Below are positions 1 to 10,343 of a stretch of 45,168 bases of DNA, in pieces. The first letter of the stretch is position 1. Each line of letters begins with the position of its first letter. The DNA is from Stenotrophomonas ginsengisoli (GTDB lineage Bacteria > Pseudomonadota > Gammaproteobacteria > Xanthomonadales > Xanthomonadaceae). Below the pieces are notes generated by a model. That model did not search any database, was not told the origin of the DNA, and saw only the letters and a program-made list of their open reading frames with translations. Location of the stretch: assembly GCF_001431485.1 (NCBI RefSeq), contig NZ_LDJM01000030.1, forward strand, positions 1 to 45,168, given 5' to 3'. Made by a program: the position numbers and the translations under genes.

Positions 1-339
1 CGTACCCATGGCTTGCCGCAAGTTGTACGGTCGGACAACGGGCCGGAATTTCTTGGGGAAGTATTCACCAGCTGGCTCAAGGCCAATGGGGTGGCGCTGC
101 AGTACATCCAGCCAGGCAAACCCAATCAGAACGCCTTCATCGAACGTTTCAATCGCACTTTCCGCGAAGAAGTGCTCGACCGAAATCTTTACGCCCGTCT
201 GGACGATGTACGCGAAGCCACCTACTGGTGGATGATCAATTACAACGAAGAGCGACCTCACGATTCGCTTGGCGGCATGAGTCCGGTCGAGTACCGCAAC
301 CAGTACGTCGAAGGTTCTACTTTTGAAGTGTCTGCTTGA
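1..339 (+). mobile_element. IS3-family transposase OrfB, C-terminal fragment
   Basis: This is the 3' end of an rve-type DDE transposase gene that runs off the left edge of the window. The frame is open from the first base to the TGA at 337-339, about 112 codons. The visible part carries SDNGPEF with the second catalytic Asp, then exactly 35 residues later the catalytic Glu in NAFIERFN, the D(35)E spacing typical of IS3 elements. It ends in YNEERPHDSLGGMSPVEYR, the usual IS3 OrfB tail (IS407-like group by resemblance). The first catalytic Asp, OrfA and the left inverted repeat lie outside the window. The element probably ends within about 20 bases of the stop, because hydrolase coding sequence begins there. 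The exact terminal repeat could not be fixed by eye. Confidence 0.9.
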
Positions 340-477
340 CGGGGGAGCTTACGTCTGCATCGCGCGTACTTCGATGACGCTCGAGTAAATTGGAGTAATG
401 CCGGGCCTCGTCCGCTTGCAACCACGATCTGGTATCAGGCATCTGACGATAGTGTTGAGTCAGAGTGGAAAATTGGA

Positions 478-1341
478 GTGTTCCGCTTTGGTCGGAATGC
501 ACTGGATGCCCCGTTTGCGGATAACCGGAAGCGCCCGCTTGTAATCTTGTCCCACGGCACGGGCGGTAGCGCAGCACAGCTGTCATGGCTGGCTGAGAGC
601 CTGGTTGCGGCCGGTTACTTGGTTGCTGGCGTCAATCATCACGGGAATACAGGGGCAGAGAGCGCCTCTTGGCCGCACGGCTTTGCTCTTCCCGCAGAGC
701 GCGCTCGTGATATCTCCGTATTGATTGATCAATTGCTTGGCGACAAGGAGATCGCGCCGAACATCGATACTGATCGCATAGCTGTGGCGGGATTCTCGAT
801 TGGCGGATACAGCGCACTGGCCTCATCGGGCGCGCACTTCAAGGTGTCGGATAGGCAGCTGCGCTGCGCGAGCCAGTCAAGCAATCCTGTGTGTCAGCTT
901 CCGCCGGAAGCTGGATTTACCGAGGCAGATATCCGCGTTCTGGCGAACTCAGACATTACGTTCAAGCAGGCTCTGGCGCGAGATGAGCATCCTGTCAGTG
1001 ATTCGCGGATCCGGGTGGTTTATGCAATTGCCCCCGCGTTCCTGTCGTTGATGACCAAGGATGAATTTTCCCTGCTCGATGTTCCGACAAGAGTTGTCCT
1101 GGCCGAGAAGGATGAGCAAATTCTGATGGCCGAGACGCTCGATGTGCTGAGAGAGGGGCTTGCTGACGCCACTTCCATCACGATTCCCGACGCAGGGCAT
1201 TATTCATTTTTGGCTTCATGCACCTTCAGGGGAAGGATTTTCTTGAGTGCCATTTGTAGGGACTCAAGCAAGATTGACCGCGACCAGTTGCACGCACGTA
1301 TAGGCACTGACGCAGCAAGGTTCTTCGACGCCAAGCTGTGA
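478..1341 (+). CDS. Alpha/beta hydrolase (dienelactone-hydrolase-like), 5' end removed by IS insertion
   Basis: A serine hydrolase with an intact-looking catalytic core. The oxyanion region is LSHGTGG (residues 25-30), the nucleophile S107 sits in GFSIGGY, and the likely acid and base are D212 (AEKDEQ) and H241 (DAGHYSF). The substrate cannot be told; relatives are often exported or lipoprotein-like hydrolases. The longest residual start is the GTG at 478. However, the same frame is open back to the transposase stop at 337-339, and the upstream codons (YFDDARVNW, GPRPLATTIWY) read like the normal N-terminal strand of this family. The native start and any signal peptide are therefore missing and the gene is probably a remnant, though it could be expressed from the GTG as a cytoplasmic fragment. 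Family assignment is good; functionality is doubtful. Confidence 0.75.
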   Translation: MFRFGRNALDAPFADNRKRPLVILSHGTGGSAAQLSWLAESLVAAGYLVAGVNHHGNTGAESASWPHGFALPAERARDISVLIDQLLGDKEIAPNIDTDRIAVAGFSIGGYSALASSGAHFKVSDRQLRCASQSSNPVCQLPPEAGFTEADIRVLANSDITFKQALARDEHPVSDSRIRVVYAIAPAFLSLMTKDEFSLLDVPTRVVLAEKDEQILMAETLDVLREGLADATSITIPDAGHYSFLASCTFRGRIFLSAICRDSSKIDRDQLHARIGTDAARFFDAKL

Positions 1342-1609
1342 GCGAGATGAGGCCTCGACGCCCCCCAACTTTGAGTCGCAGGCCGCTTTGCGAGTTCGCT
1401 GCATTGCCGGGTGATGCAGCCTGTTGCGGCAGCTTGTATCAGGCAAGGGACGTCATGCGGTACTGGCAAGCCGGTAATGATGCTGTTGCTGCCGCTCGTT
1501 GGCTGGTCCTGCTGGGCGCGCCTGCGCTTGTGCGGCAGCATGCTGTGATGTCGCCGGCCGGCGGTTTTGGTGCCGGGGTTCTGCGATGGCGGCCTGCGAA
1601 CAGGGAAAC
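1342..1609. other. Intergenic stretch with no supported gene
   Basis: These 268 bases lie between the truncated hydrolase and the DUF4298-like gene. One frame is open across most of it (1338-1613), but the translation has no recognisable motif and is rich in Arg, Ala and Pro, as expected from high-GC noise. No clear terminator or promoter was seen. Confidence 0.4.
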
Positions 1610-1939
1610 ATGACGATGGACAATGCGGATATTGAACAGCTGGTGCGCATGCAGCAGTTGTGTGACAGGGTCATCAGCAAGACCGAGGCGCTGGAGCCGG
1701 TACTGGAGGCCATTGCCGGGCTCAATAAGGACATCCAGCAGCTGGAGGCGATTTACGGCCAGGACTGGCTGCGCCTGCACGATGCGCTGCCAGCTGACGC
1801 GGATACGCCGGCCGGCCTGCTTGCCTGCATTGCGCCGGGCAGGTATTCGGTGCTGAGCCAGGACACGATCTGGGATGCCTTGCAGGCGGCGCGCCAAGCG
1901 CAGCTTGCATTGACCAAGAGGCTGGTAGCCGCGCTGTAG
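1610..1939 (+). CDS. Small DUF4298-like protein
   Basis: A polar, helical protein of about 109 residues resembling the DUF4298 family, whose function is unknown. The N-terminal half has a heptad-like helix (IEQLVRMQQLCDRVISKTEA) followed by LNKDIQQLEAIYGQDWL, a pattern of small coiled-coil proteins; the C-terminal half carries LSQDTIWDALQAARQAQL. No signal peptide or membrane segment is seen. Two close ATGs (1610 and 1616) compete. AGGGA at 1602-1606 is better spaced for 1616, so the true start may be two codons later. It stands alone between the IS-disrupted hydrolase and a convergent membrane-protein gene, so the context gives no hint of its role. Confidence 0.65.
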   Translation: MTMDNADIEQLVRMQQLCDRVISKTEALEPVLEAIAGLNKDIQQLEAIYGQDWLRLHDALPADADTPAGLLACIAPGRYSVLSQDTIWDALQAARQAQLALTKRLVAAL

Positions 1940-1993
1940 CACGCGGCTGGCCGCGGCTGCAGCCACTGCATGCGCCGTCAGTGGCTGGTCTGC

Positions 1994-3226
1994 TCAGCCC
2001 AGCAGCAGGCCAATGAGCGCGCCGGCCAGCATGGCCAACAGGCCGCTGCCGACCAGCAGGCCGTACCGGCGGCCGCCGGCGATGCAGGCAATCACGCCCT
2101 TGCTCAGGCAACTGGCGGCCAGCACGGCGATGATGCCGATGCTGGCCACCTGTACCGGCAGCTTGCCGATAGCGGCCAGTTGGGCCACGCCGGCGGCAGC
2201 GGCATGCACTTCGGCCAGGGCGACGATGATTGCGGCAGCCAGGGCGCCACTATGGCCAAACAGTTCTTCCAGCCAGGCCGCCAGCAGGGAAACCCCGGCG
2301 ATCAGGCCGGCGATGAGCAGGGCCTGCTGGATCTTGAAGGCCTTGCCGTGGCCCGCCTGCGGCTGCAGGCCGCCATTGCTGTGGGCCTTGGCCAGCAGCC
2401 CGGCGATCACCAGCAGCAGGCCGCCCACGGCACCGGCAAAGGCCGCTGCACTGGCCTGCAGCAATGCTGGCGAGGCGGCGGCCACCACGGCCACGAACAA
2501 CAGCAACGAGGCCAGGTTGGCGAGCAGGGCGGCGGCTGCGCTGGCGATGGTCAGTGCGCTGTGGTTGCGGGCCTGCTGGCCCATGCTGGTGACTGCAGCG
2601 GTGGAAGACGCAAAGCCGGCAAAGAAACCGGCAATGGCCAGGCCCCAGCGCGCACCGAGCAGGCGCTGGGCGAAGTGGCCGAACATGCCCACGGCCATGA
2701 TCAGCACCACGATCTTCCACACCGTCATCGGGCTGACCACGCCCCAGCGGTCCAGTGGCTGCTCGGGCAGCAGGGGCATCACCACCAGGGCGGGAGCGGC
2801 CAGCATCAGGATGTCCTGGATTTCGCCCTCGCTGATCCATTCACGGCTGAGCTTCTGCAGCGGAGCCTTGGCCTGCAGCAGGATCGCCACCACCACCGCC
2901 AGGGCCGCGGCCAACGAGGCCTGGTGCGCCGCCAGGCCGCCGAGCAGGCAGGTCATCAGCAGGGCGATTTCACCGGTCAGGCCGGGGTCTTCGGCCACCG
3001 AGGCGCGGTAGGCAATCACGGTCAGTGCGGTGACGGCCAGCAACACGGCCACCATCACCCATGGCGAGAGCAGCCAGGCGGTGCAGCCGAGCAGGGCTAC
3101 CAGGGCATGGGTACGGGTACCGGCAGGCAGCAGGTGGGGTGGCTGGGCGCGCTCGCGCACCACGCCGATCATCAGGCCGAGGCCCAGGGCGGTGAAGAGC
3201 GCGGTGCTGGCTTGGTTCCAATCCAT
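1994..3226 (-). CDS. MgtC/SapB-type DUF4010 membrane protein
   Basis: A very hydrophobic integral membrane protein of 410 residues with roughly ten to twelve predicted helices. The N-terminal third has the MgtC/SapB-like pattern: a first helix ending in GLMIGVVRER, then GTRTHALVALLGC, matching the family's G-[LI]-x-[RT]-T-H-x-L-V-x-L motif. The C-terminal two thirds match the DUF4010 layout, with FFAGFASSTAAVTSMG near residue 215 and a final Gly-rich helix. MgtC-like proteins are linked to magnesium limitation and virulence; DUF4010 members have no established substrate. The reading frame extends four codons to a TTG at 3238, but the ATG at 3226 is preferred because no ribosome site precedes the TTG. 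It is converged on by the DUF4298-like gene. Confidence 0.8.
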   Translation of the reverse strand: MDWNQASTALFTALGLGLMIGVVRERAQPPHLLPAGTRTHALVALLGCTAWLLSPWVMVAVLLAVTALTVIAYRASVAEDPGLTGEIALLMTCLLGGLAAHQASLAAALAVVVAILLQAKAPLQKLSREWISEGEIQDILMLAAPALVVMPLLPEQPLDRWGVVSPMTVWKIVVLIMAVGMFGHFAQRLLGARWGLAIAGFFAGFASSTAAVTSMGQQARNHSALTIASAAAALLANLASLLLFVAVVAAASPALLQASAAAFAGAVGGLLLVIAGLLAKAHSNGGLQPQAGHGKAFKIQQALLIAGLIAGVSLLAAWLEELFGHSGALAAAIIVALAEVHAAAAGVAQLAAIGKLPVQVASIGIIAVLAASCLSKGVIACIAGGRRYGLLVGSGLLAMLAGALIGLLLG

Positions 3227-3436
3227 GGGGGCTCGCAACAGAAGGTTCAGGCAGCGCGACAGCGACGCGTGCGGATTGTCGGCGCATCGGTACGGAAAGA
3301 CAAAACCACCTGATGGTATGGATGCCCAGCGTGGGTTGCTGCGTGCGAGTGAGGGCGAGCGCTGCGTGGTGGTGGTTGCCGCTCATGGTGAGGGTCGTGC
3401 AGCTGGCAGCGCCGGAATGCGGTTGCCGCGGTCATC

Positions 3437-3460
3437 AAAAAGGCCGCCTTGCGGCGGCCT
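3437..3460 (-). terminator. Rho-independent terminator after psd
   Basis: On the minus strand the RNA reads AGGCCGCC-GCAA-GGCGGCCT followed by four or more U. This is a perfect 8-bp GC-rich stem with a 4-base loop, 26 bases downstream of the psd stop codon. The architecture is that of a classical intrinsic terminator for the sco-psd transcript. Confidence 0.9.
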
Positions 3461-3486
3461 GGTGGCAGTGTCGAGCGATGCGGCGC

Positions 3487-4329
3487 TTACTTCAGGGTGG
3501 CCAGCTTCTGACCCAGTCGCACCGGGCTTTCGGCCTTGAGCTGAGGATTGAGCTCGGCCACGCCCGGGGGCAGCAGCACGATCACGGTGGAGCCGTAATT
3601 GAAGCGGGCCATTTCGGCGAACTTGTCCAGGCTGATGTTCTTGCCGCGCCAGTCCTTGCGGGTGATCTTGTCGCCATAGGCAGGGATTTCCTCGCCGCTC
3701 CAGACCGTCTCCACGCCGGAGACCAGCAGGGCGCCGACCATCACCTGCACCATCGGGCCGAATTCGGTGTCGAAATGGCAGACCAGGCGCTCGTTGCGGG
3801 CAAACAGGCGCGGCACGTTGGCCACGGCATCGGTGCCCACGCTGAACAGGCGGCCCGGCACATGCACGGTCTCGCGCAGGGTGCCGCGTACCGGCATGTG
3901 CACACGGTGGTAGTCACGCGGGGACAGATAGACGGTGGCGAACAGGCCATCGTTGAATGGCTTGGCATCGTTGGCATCGCCCAGCAGCTCGGCGGCGGTG
4001 AACGACTGCCCCTTGGCCTGGAAGATGCGGCCATCCTGGATCGGGCCGAGCTGGCTGATGTGGCCGTCGGCCGGCATCAGCAGGGCGCGGCGGTCCGGGT
4101 CGGCCTTGCGCGCGCCGGGCTTCAGGGCGCGGGTGAAGAAGGCATTGAAGCTGGGGTAGCTGCCCGGGTCCGGGTTGGCGGCCTCGTCCATGTTGACGCC
4201 GAACTTCTCGATCACCGTGTTGATCAGCAGCTGCGACATCTTCGGGTCGGTGGAATAGGCCAGGCGGCGCGCCCAGGCGGAGAGCAGGCGGTGCGGCAGG
4301 ACGTAGGTCAGGGTGGTTACCAGACTCAT
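3487..4329 (-). CDS. psd: Phosphatidylserine decarboxylase proenzyme
   Basis: Converts phosphatidylserine to phosphatidylethanolamine at the inner face of the cytoplasmic membrane. The 280-residue proenzyme cleaves itself at a Gly-Ser bond to make a pyruvoyl cofactor on the small subunit. The cleavage site is visible as GST at 246-248 in [10 protein letters not shown]; this lineage has Tyr where E. coli has Leu. D88 (MPADGH) and H144 (YHRVHMP) correspond to the Asp and His that assist Ser in self-processing. The start ATG overlaps the stop of the upstream sco gene by four bases (ATGA), indicating translational coupling. A strong terminator follows. Length and motifs are standard for the prokaryotic type I enzyme. 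Confidence 0.96.
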   Translation of the reverse strand: MSLVTTLTYVLPHRLLSAWARRLAYSTDPKMSQLLINTVIEKFGVNMDEAANPDPGSYPSFNAFFTRALKPGARKADPDRRALLMPADGHISQLGPIQDGRIFQAKGQSFTAAELLGDANDAKPFNDGLFATVYLSPRDYHRVHMPVRGTLRETVHVPGRLFSVGTDAVANVPRLFARNERLVCHFDTEFGPMVQVMVGALLVSGVETVWSGEEIPAYGDKITRKDWRGKNISLDKFAEMARFNYGSTVIVLLPPGVAELNPQLKAESPVRLGQKLATLK

Positions 4330-4976
4330 GGGGCGGTCTTCTTGGTCAGTTCGGTCAGGTCGGCGGCGATGGTCGCCGCAGTGAAGGGGGGGCGGATCAA
4401 CCCGGCCAGGCGGCCTTGCGGGTCCAGCACGGCCAGGCCGGCGGAGTGGTCCACGCTGTAGTCGTCCGGGTTGGTGGCAAAGCTGTCGCCTTCGGCCTTG
4501 CGGAACACAAAGCCCAGCGAGGTGGCGAACTTCTCCAGGGCCGGCAGCTCGCCGGTGGCGGCCAGGGTGTCGGCATGGAAGGCATGGGCGTATTCACCCA
4601 GGCGCGCCGGGGTGTCACGTTCCGGGTCCACCGACACCAGCAGCAGGCGCGGGCGCACCGAATCGGGCAGGGCGCGCCATTGCTGCTGGGCCCCGGCCAG
4701 CTCCATCAGGGTGGTCGGGCAGATGTCCGGGCAGGTGGTGAAGCCCAGAAACACCAGGGTCCAGTGGCCGCGCAGCTCGCCGGGCACCAGGCGGGTGCCG
4801 TCGGACTGGGCCAGGTTGTACTCGGGCAGTTCGCGCGGGCTGGCGTACCAGGTGATGCTGGCGGTGGCCCCGGCATGTTCGGGCGCAGGGCGGTTGAATA
4901 CCTTGTTGCCGGCCACCAGCCCGAGCCCGGCGATCAGGGCCAGGGCCAGGATGATGATCGAATTGCGGTTGAACAT
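4326..4976 (-). CDS. Sco1/SenC family copper chaperone
   Basis: A membrane-anchored periplasmic thioredoxin-fold protein that delivers copper to, or reduces the CuA site of, cytochrome oxidase. Residues 6-24 form one hydrophobic helix ([17 protein letters not shown]) acting as an uncleaved anchor. The copper ligands of the family are all present: C82 and C86 in TTCPDICPT, and H177 in YSVDHSAG. The length of 216 residues is normal. It is the first gene of a two-gene minus-strand unit with psd (4-base overlap) and is divergent from prmB. A TATATT-like -10 at 5011-5006 on the minus strand lies 30 bases before the start. No oxidase genes are nearby, so its oxidase partner is elsewhere. Confidence 0.92.
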   Translation of the reverse strand: MFNRNSIIILALALIAGLGLVAGNKVFNRPAPEHAGATASITWYASPRELPEYNLAQSDGTRLVPGELRGHWTLVFLGFTTCPDICPTTLMELAGAQQQWRALPDSVRPRLLLVSVDPERDTPARLGEYAHAFHADTLAATGELPALEKFATSLGFVFRKAEGDSFATNPDDYSVDHSAGLAVLDPQGRLAGLIRPPFTAATIAADLTELTKKTAP

Positions 4977-5024
4977 GGGTCCGTTTCCTGTGCAACGAAG
5001 CGCTCAATATACCGGGGTGGCCCC

Positions 5025-5030
5025 TATAAT
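5025..5030 (+). promoter_or_regulatory. Consensus -10 box upstream of prmB
   Basis: A perfect TATAAT lies 30 bases before the prmB start in the 84-base divergent region between sco and prmB. No good -35 is found 16-18 bases upstream, so the promoter call rests on the -10 and the location. On the opposite strand a TATATT at 5011-5006 could serve sco-psd, which would place the two promoters back to back within 25 bases. Confidence 0.5.
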
Positions 5031-5060
5031 CGGCGGTTCTATTGCTTACGACGTACCGCC

Positions 5061-5987
5061 ATGACCAGCCAGGTTGCCGCGCAACTCCACACGATCATCG
5101 ACCTGATCCGCTACGGCGCCAGCCGTTTCAACGCCGCCGGGCTGACCTTCGGCCACAGCTACGACAACGCCCTGGACGAGGCCACCAGCCTGGTGCTGCA
5201 CGCTCTGCACCTGCCGCCGGACCTGGGCCCGGCCTACGGCGCGGCGCGCCTGCTGGACGATGAGAAGGCCAACATCCTGGGCCTGTTCGAGCGCCGCATC
5301 AACGAGCGCGTACCGGCGGCCTACATCAACGGCGAGGCCTGGTTTGCCGGCCTGAACTTCATCAGCGACGAGCGCGCCCTGGTGCCGCGCTCGCCGATCG
5401 CCGAGCTGATCCTGGGCGGTTTCGAGCCGTGGCTGGCCGGCCGCGAGGTGACCCGTGCGCTGGACCTGTGCACCGGCTCGGGCTGCATCGCCATCGCCAT
5501 GGGCCACTACTACCCGAACTGGCAGGTGGACGGCAGCGACATCAACGATGCCGCGCTGAGCCTGGCCCACGAAAACCGCGAGCGCCTGCTGGCGCACAAC
5601 GTGGAGATCCTCAAGTCCGACCTGTTCAACGGCCTGGATGGGCGCGTGTACGAGCTGATCGTGACCAACCCGCCGTATGTGACCAACCAGGAAACCGACG
5701 AGCTGCCGGATGAATACCGTCACGAGCCGGAACTGGCCCTGCGCGCCGGTGACGATGGCCTGGACCTGGTGCTGAAGATCCTGCGTGATGCCCCCGACCA
5801 CCTCACCGAAGACGGCCTGCTGATCTGCGAAGTGGGTGATTCAGAACAGCACGTCAATGCGCTGCTGCCGGAGCTGGAGCTGGCCTGGATCGAGTTCAAG
5901 GTCGGCCAGATGGGCATCTTCGCCGTGGAGGCCAGCGAGCTGCGCCGCCACCACGCCCGCATCGCCGAACTGGCTGCTGCCCGATGA
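5061..5987 (+). CDS. prmB: Ribosomal protein uL3 glutamine N5-methyltransferase
   Basis: A class I SAM-dependent methyltransferase that methylates a glutamine of ribosomal protein uL3. The 308-residue protein has a helical N-terminal substrate domain, then the SAM-binding loop [15 protein letters not shown] (about residues 135-149), the acidic SDIN strand end, and the catalytic NPPYVT motif that holds the target glutamine amide. Homology to release-factor methyltransferase PrmC is expected, but the [19 protein letters not shown] stretch and the company of aroC favour PrmB, since prmB-aroC is a common proteobacterial pair. The start at 5061 gives the family length; the longer open frame upstream is noise. 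The stop overlaps the aroC start (ATGA). Confidence 0.93.
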   Translation: MTSQVAAQLHTIIDLIRYGASRFNAAGLTFGHSYDNALDEATSLVLHALHLPPDLGPAYGAARLLDDEKANILGLFERRINERVPAAYINGEAWFAGLNFISDERALVPRSPIAELILGGFEPWLAGREVTRALDLCTGSGCIAIAMGHYYPNWQVDGSDINDAALSLAHENRERLLAHNVEILKSDLFNGLDGRVYELIVTNPPYVTNQETDELPDEYRHEPELALRAGDDGLDLVLKILRDAPDHLTEDGLLICEVGDSEQHVNALLPELELAWIEFKVGQMGIFAVEASELRRHHARIAELAAAR

Positions 5988-7087
5988 GTGCCAACTCCTT
6001 CGGCAAACTGCTCACTGTCACCACCTTTGGTGAGTCCCACGGTCCGGCCATTGGTTGTGTGATCGACGGATGCCCCCCGGGGCTGGCGATCAGCCCGGAG
6101 GAGTTCAGCGCCGACCTGCAGCGCCGGGCCACCGGCCGCTCGCGGCATACCTCCCAGCGCCGCGAGCTGGACGAGGTGGAAATCCTGTCCGGGGTGTACG
6201 AGGGCCTGACCACCGGCACCCCGATCGCCCTGCTGATCCGCAACACCGACCAGCGCAGCAAGGATTACAGCAACATCGCCGCCCAGTTCCGCCCGGGCCA
6301 TGCCGACTATGCCTACTGGCACAAGTACGGCATCCGTGACCCGCGCGGTGGCGGCCGTTCCTCGGCCCGCGAGACCACCATGCGCGTGGCCGCCGGCGTG
6401 ATCGCCAAGAAGTGGCTGGCCCAGCGCTACGGGGTGAGCGTGCGCGGCTACCTGTCCCAGCTGGGGCCGCATCGCCCGGCCGGGTTTGACTGGTCGGCGG
6501 TGGAGGACAACCCGTTCTTCTGGCCCGACGCGGCCCAGGTGGGCGAGCTGGAAACCTATATGGACGCCCTGCGCAAATCCGGCGATTCGGTCGGTGCGCG
6601 GGTGGACGTGGTGGCCGACGGTGTACCGGCCGGCTGGGGCGAGCCGATCTACGGCAAGCTCTCGGCCGAACTGGCCAGCGCCCTGATGAGCATCAATGCG
6701 GTCAAGGGCGTGGAAATCGGTGACGGTTTCGACTCGGCCGCCCAGTTGGGCACCGAGCACCGCGACCTGATCACCCCGGCCGGCTTTGCCTCCAACCATG
6801 CCGGCGGCATCCTCGGCGGCATTGCCACCGGGCAGCCGATCCGCGTGTCGCTGGCGCTCAAGCCGACCTCGTCCCTGCGCTTGCCAGGCGAGAGCGTGGA
6901 CACCGCCGGCAACTCGATCCAGGTGGTGACCACCGGCCGCCACGACCCCTGCGTGGGCATCCGTGCCACCCCGATTGCCGAGGCCATGGTCGCCCTGGTG
7001 CTGATGGACCAGGCCCTGCGCCACCGCGCCCAGTGCGGCGATGTCGGTGCGGTGGCCCCGCAGATTCCCGGCCGCATCGATGGCTGA
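5984..7087 (+). CDS. aroC: Chorismate synthase
   Basis: Catalyses the last shikimate-pathway step, 5-enolpyruvylshikimate-3-phosphate to chorismate, using reduced FMN. All three family signatures are visible: [18 protein letters not shown] near the N-terminus, [17 protein letters not shown] around residues 123-139, and the C-terminal block [16 protein letters not shown] followed by [18 protein letters not shown]. The 367-residue length is normal for the bacterial form. It is coupled to prmB by a 4-base ATGA overlap. Chorismate feeds the tryptophan genes found further right in the window. Confidence 0.97.
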   Translation: MSANSFGKLLTVTTFGESHGPAIGCVIDGCPPGLAISPEEFSADLQRRATGRSRHTSQRRELDEVEILSGVYEGLTTGTPIALLIRNTDQRSKDYSNIAAQFRPGHADYAYWHKYGIRDPRGGGRSSARETTMRVAAGVIAKKWLAQRYGVSVRGYLSQLGPHRPAGFDWSAVEDNPFFWPDAAQVGELETYMDALRKSGDSVGARVDVVADGVPAGWGEPIYGKLSAELASALMSINAVKGVEIGDGFDSAAQLGTEHRDLITPAGFASNHAGGILGGIATGQPIRVSLALKPTSSLRLPGESVDTAGNSIQVVTTGRHDPCVGIRATPIAEAMVALVLMDQALRHRAQCGDVGAVAPQIPGRIDG

Positions 7088-7265
7088 GGCGCTGGCTCCG
7101 GCCAACGTCGTGCTGCCGGCGGCCACGCCGGTGGCCTTGCTGTGTGCGATCGCTGCGGGGCAGCTGCCGGGCAACAAACGATAGGGGGCCGTGCTGGTCG
7201 TGTGGCGGCTCCCCGAACCTGGTTCCTGTTGCGCCTTCTTCCTCTCCCCCTTTTGAGTGTTCCCC

Positions 7266-8291
<1,026 letters not shown>

Positions 8292-8300
8292 GCCTGCAGG

Positions 8301-8337
8301 GCAACCGGCGCACAGGCGTATGCCTGACGCCGGTTGC
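8301..8337 (+). terminator. Long stem-loop between asd and fimV
   Basis: The 10-bp outer arms GCAACCGGCG (8301-8310) and CGCCGGTTGC (8328-8337) are perfect complements. Inside them CAGGC-GTAT-GCCTG adds five more pairs. There is no U run on either side, so this may be a Rho-assisted terminator, an RNA-processing or stability element, or a REP-like repeat rather than a classical terminator. It lies in the 62-base asd-fimV gap. Confidence 0.5.
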
Positions 8338-8353
8338 TGGGTATATTGACGCG

Positions 8354-10318
8354 ATGAATACACCGGCACGGGGCGCCAGACGCCCGCTTCAAGGCGCGAT
8401 GGCGCTGGTCCTGGCATTGAGTTCCAACGCCGCCCTGGCCCTGGGCCTGGGCGATATCCGGGTGCTGTCCCAGCCCGGCCAGCCGCTGCTGGCGGAAATT
8501 CCGGTGGTCAGCGCCGACCCCGGCGAGCTGGAAGCGGCAAAGGTGGCCCTGGCCTCGCCGGCCACCTTTGCCCGTGTCGGGTTGGAGCGGCCGAGTGGTT
8601 TGATCAGCACCCTGCAGTTCGGTTTTGCCACCGACGCGCAGGGGCGCGCAGTGATCCGGGTGACCAGCCCGGCTGCCGTCGAGGTGCCGGTAGTCAGCTT
8701 CCTGATCGAAGTGGACTGGGGCCGTGGCCGCCTGGTGCGCGAATATTCGGCCCTGGTCGATCGCCCGCATACGGCGCAGGCCATCGATGCCCCGCAGATC
8801 CAGGCGCCGAGCCTGGCACCGTCCAATGCCATCGTGCGCGAGCCCAGTGCTGCCCCGGTTGAGGGCGTGCAGCGTGTGGCACCGTCGCCGGCTCCTGCGC
8901 CGGCCCCGGCTCCGGCCGTGGCCGCCAGCCCGGTACGTGCTGCGGCGCCCGCCGCAGCGGCGATCACGACCGCCGACGGCACGCTGACCGTGCAGTCCGG
9001 GCAGACCCTGTCGCAGATCGCCAGCAACCTGGCCCGTGGCAGCAATGCCAGCCTGGACCAGACCATGGTGGCCCTGTTGCAGGCCAACCCGCAGGCCTTC
9101 ATCGGCGGCAACATCCATCGCCTGCGCAGTGGTGCCCGGCTCGAGTTGCCCGACGCCCAGGCCCTGGCCAGCGTCGGTGCGGCCCAGGCGCGGGCCATCG
9201 TGCGCGAGCAGACCGGCCAGTGGCAGCAGGCGCGTGCGCCGATGCCGCAACCGGCAGTCGGCGAGTCGGCCGCATCGGCGGCGGTTGCTGACAAGCCCGC
9301 CCAGAACACGGCGGCCACCACCGGTGCCCGCCTGGAAATTGCCCCGGCCGCAGCCGTGGATGGAGCCGCTACGGCGAGCGTATCGGGCACCCAGAGCGGT
9401 GCCCAGGGAGACATGCTGGTGAGTGAGCAACTGCGTCAGGCCCAGGAAGACCTGGCCACCCGTGATGCCGAACTTGCCGAGCTGCGTGAGCGCGTGGCCG
9501 AGCTGGAAAAGCTGCGCGAGCAGCAGTCGGCGTTGATTGCGTTGAAAGACAATGAAATGGCCGCGGCGCAGAAGCAGGTGGCCGACAGTGCGCCCGCGCC
9601 GTCCGAGGGTGGCGCCGGTTGGCTCTGGGGTGGCGGCCTGTTGTTGATCGGTGCCGCCGCGGCAGCTTGGTTTGCCCGTCGCCGCAAGCCCTCGCCGTTG
9701 CCGCCCTTGGCCCCCACCGCTGAGCCTGGGCCACACATGCCTGATCAGGACGCGTCCGATCAGGACATGCTCGATCAGGACATGCCCGAACATGATCTTG
9801 CGTCGGCCCCCAAGGGGGTGGATGCCGAGCAGATGATTGCCGCCCTGCGCGGTGATGCCGTGGTGCCTGCCACCGACGTGCGTGCGGTGTTGCCTGCAGT
9901 ACCGGAGCAGGTGACGCGCGTCGAACCGGTGTGGCAGCAGTCCCCGGCGGCGGTCCACGAGGATTTGGCCGCACCGCCGCGTGCTGCCGACGAGGTGTTT
10001 GATCCGTTCCTGCCGCCGGCCGCCGAACTGGAGCCGGAGCTGGCGCTGCAGCCGGCCGCCGTGATCGAATCCGCGCCGCCGGCCCAGCCGGTTGCAGAGG
10101 ACGCCGAGCCGGCAGTTCCGGTGTGGGAATTGCCGGAGCAGCAGGCCAGCCCCGCCAGCCTGCCGCAGCCGGGCAGCCGCGAGCGCCTGGAACTGGCCAT
10201 TGCCTATCTGGACCTGGGCGATGCCCCGACTGCCCGCAACCTGCTCGAAGAGGTCGTCGCTTCCGGTGATGCCGCCTCGCGTGCGCAGGCGCTGGAGCTG
10301 CTGGGGCGTCTGGGTTGA
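8354..10318 (+). CDS. fimV: FimV/HubP-family polar landmark protein
   Basis: An inner-membrane protein that organises type IV pilus or polar machinery by binding peptidoglycan and cytoplasmic partners. Residues 1-29 form a signal peptide ending ALA, then [19 protein letters not shown], the hallmark FimV N-terminus. A LysM domain spans about 209-275, a coiled coil about 356-412, and one membrane helix about 420-441 followed by ARRRK. The acidic cytoplasmic part ends in the FimV C-terminal TPR-like motif ([15 protein letters not shown], about 608-654). At 654 residues it is shorter than Pseudomonas FimV. The ATG at 8354 was chosen because it gives a clean signal peptide. Near 462-480 there is an imperfect DQD repeat. 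The gene lies between asd and truA, its conserved gamma-proteobacterial position. Confidence 0.93.
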   Translation: MNTPARGARRPLQGAMALVLALSSNAALALGLGDIRVLSQPGQPLLAEIPVVSADPGELEAAKVALASPATFARVGLERPSGLISTLQFGFATDAQGRAVIRVTSPAAVEVPVVSFLIEVDWGRGRLVREYSALVDRPHTAQAIDAPQIQAPSLAPSNAIVREPSAAPVEGVQRVAPSPAPAPAPAPAVAASPVRAAAPAAAAITTADGTLTVQSGQTLSQIASNLARGSNASLDQTMVALLQANPQAFIGGNIHRLRSGARLELPDAQALASVGAAQARAIVREQTGQWQQARAPMPQPAVGESAASAAVADKPAQNTAATTGARLEIAPAAAVDGAATASVSGTQSGAQGDMLVSEQLRQAQEDLATRDAELAELRERVAELEKLREQQSALIALKDNEMAAAQKQVADSAPAPSEGGAGWLWGGGLLLIGAAAAAWFARRRKPSPLPPLAPTAEPGPHMPDQDASDQDMLDQDMPEHDLASAPKGVDAEQMIAALRGDAVVPATDVRAVLPAVPEQVTRVEPVWQQSPAAVHEDLAAPPRAADEVFDPFLPPAAELEPELALQPAAVIESAPPAQPVAEDAEPAVPVWELPEQQASPASLPQPGSRERLELAIAYLDLGDAPTARNLLEEVVASGDAASRAQALELLGRLG

Positions 10319-10343
10319 GCCACGTTACAGGCAGGAAGCAGTG

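Noticed and set aside
1338..1613. 91-codon frame after the truncated hydrolase
   Set aside because: Composition is Arg/Ala/Cys-rich and featureless; it overlaps the DUF4298-like gene start.
1970..3313. 447-codon plus-strand frame opposite the DUF4010 membrane-protein gene
   Set aside because: The translation is Gly/Gln/His-rich low complexity, and the minus frame encodes a coherent multi-helix membrane protein.
4416..5060. Long upstream extension of the prmB frame
   Set aside because: The region is antisense to sco and lies upstream of a promoter-like -10; PrmB family length fits the ATG at 5061.
7080..7184. 34-codon frame overlapping the end of aroC ([11 protein letters not shown]...)
   Set aside because: No ribosome site, no recognisable motif, and a non-coupled overlap in another frame; probably chance in a GC-rich spacer.
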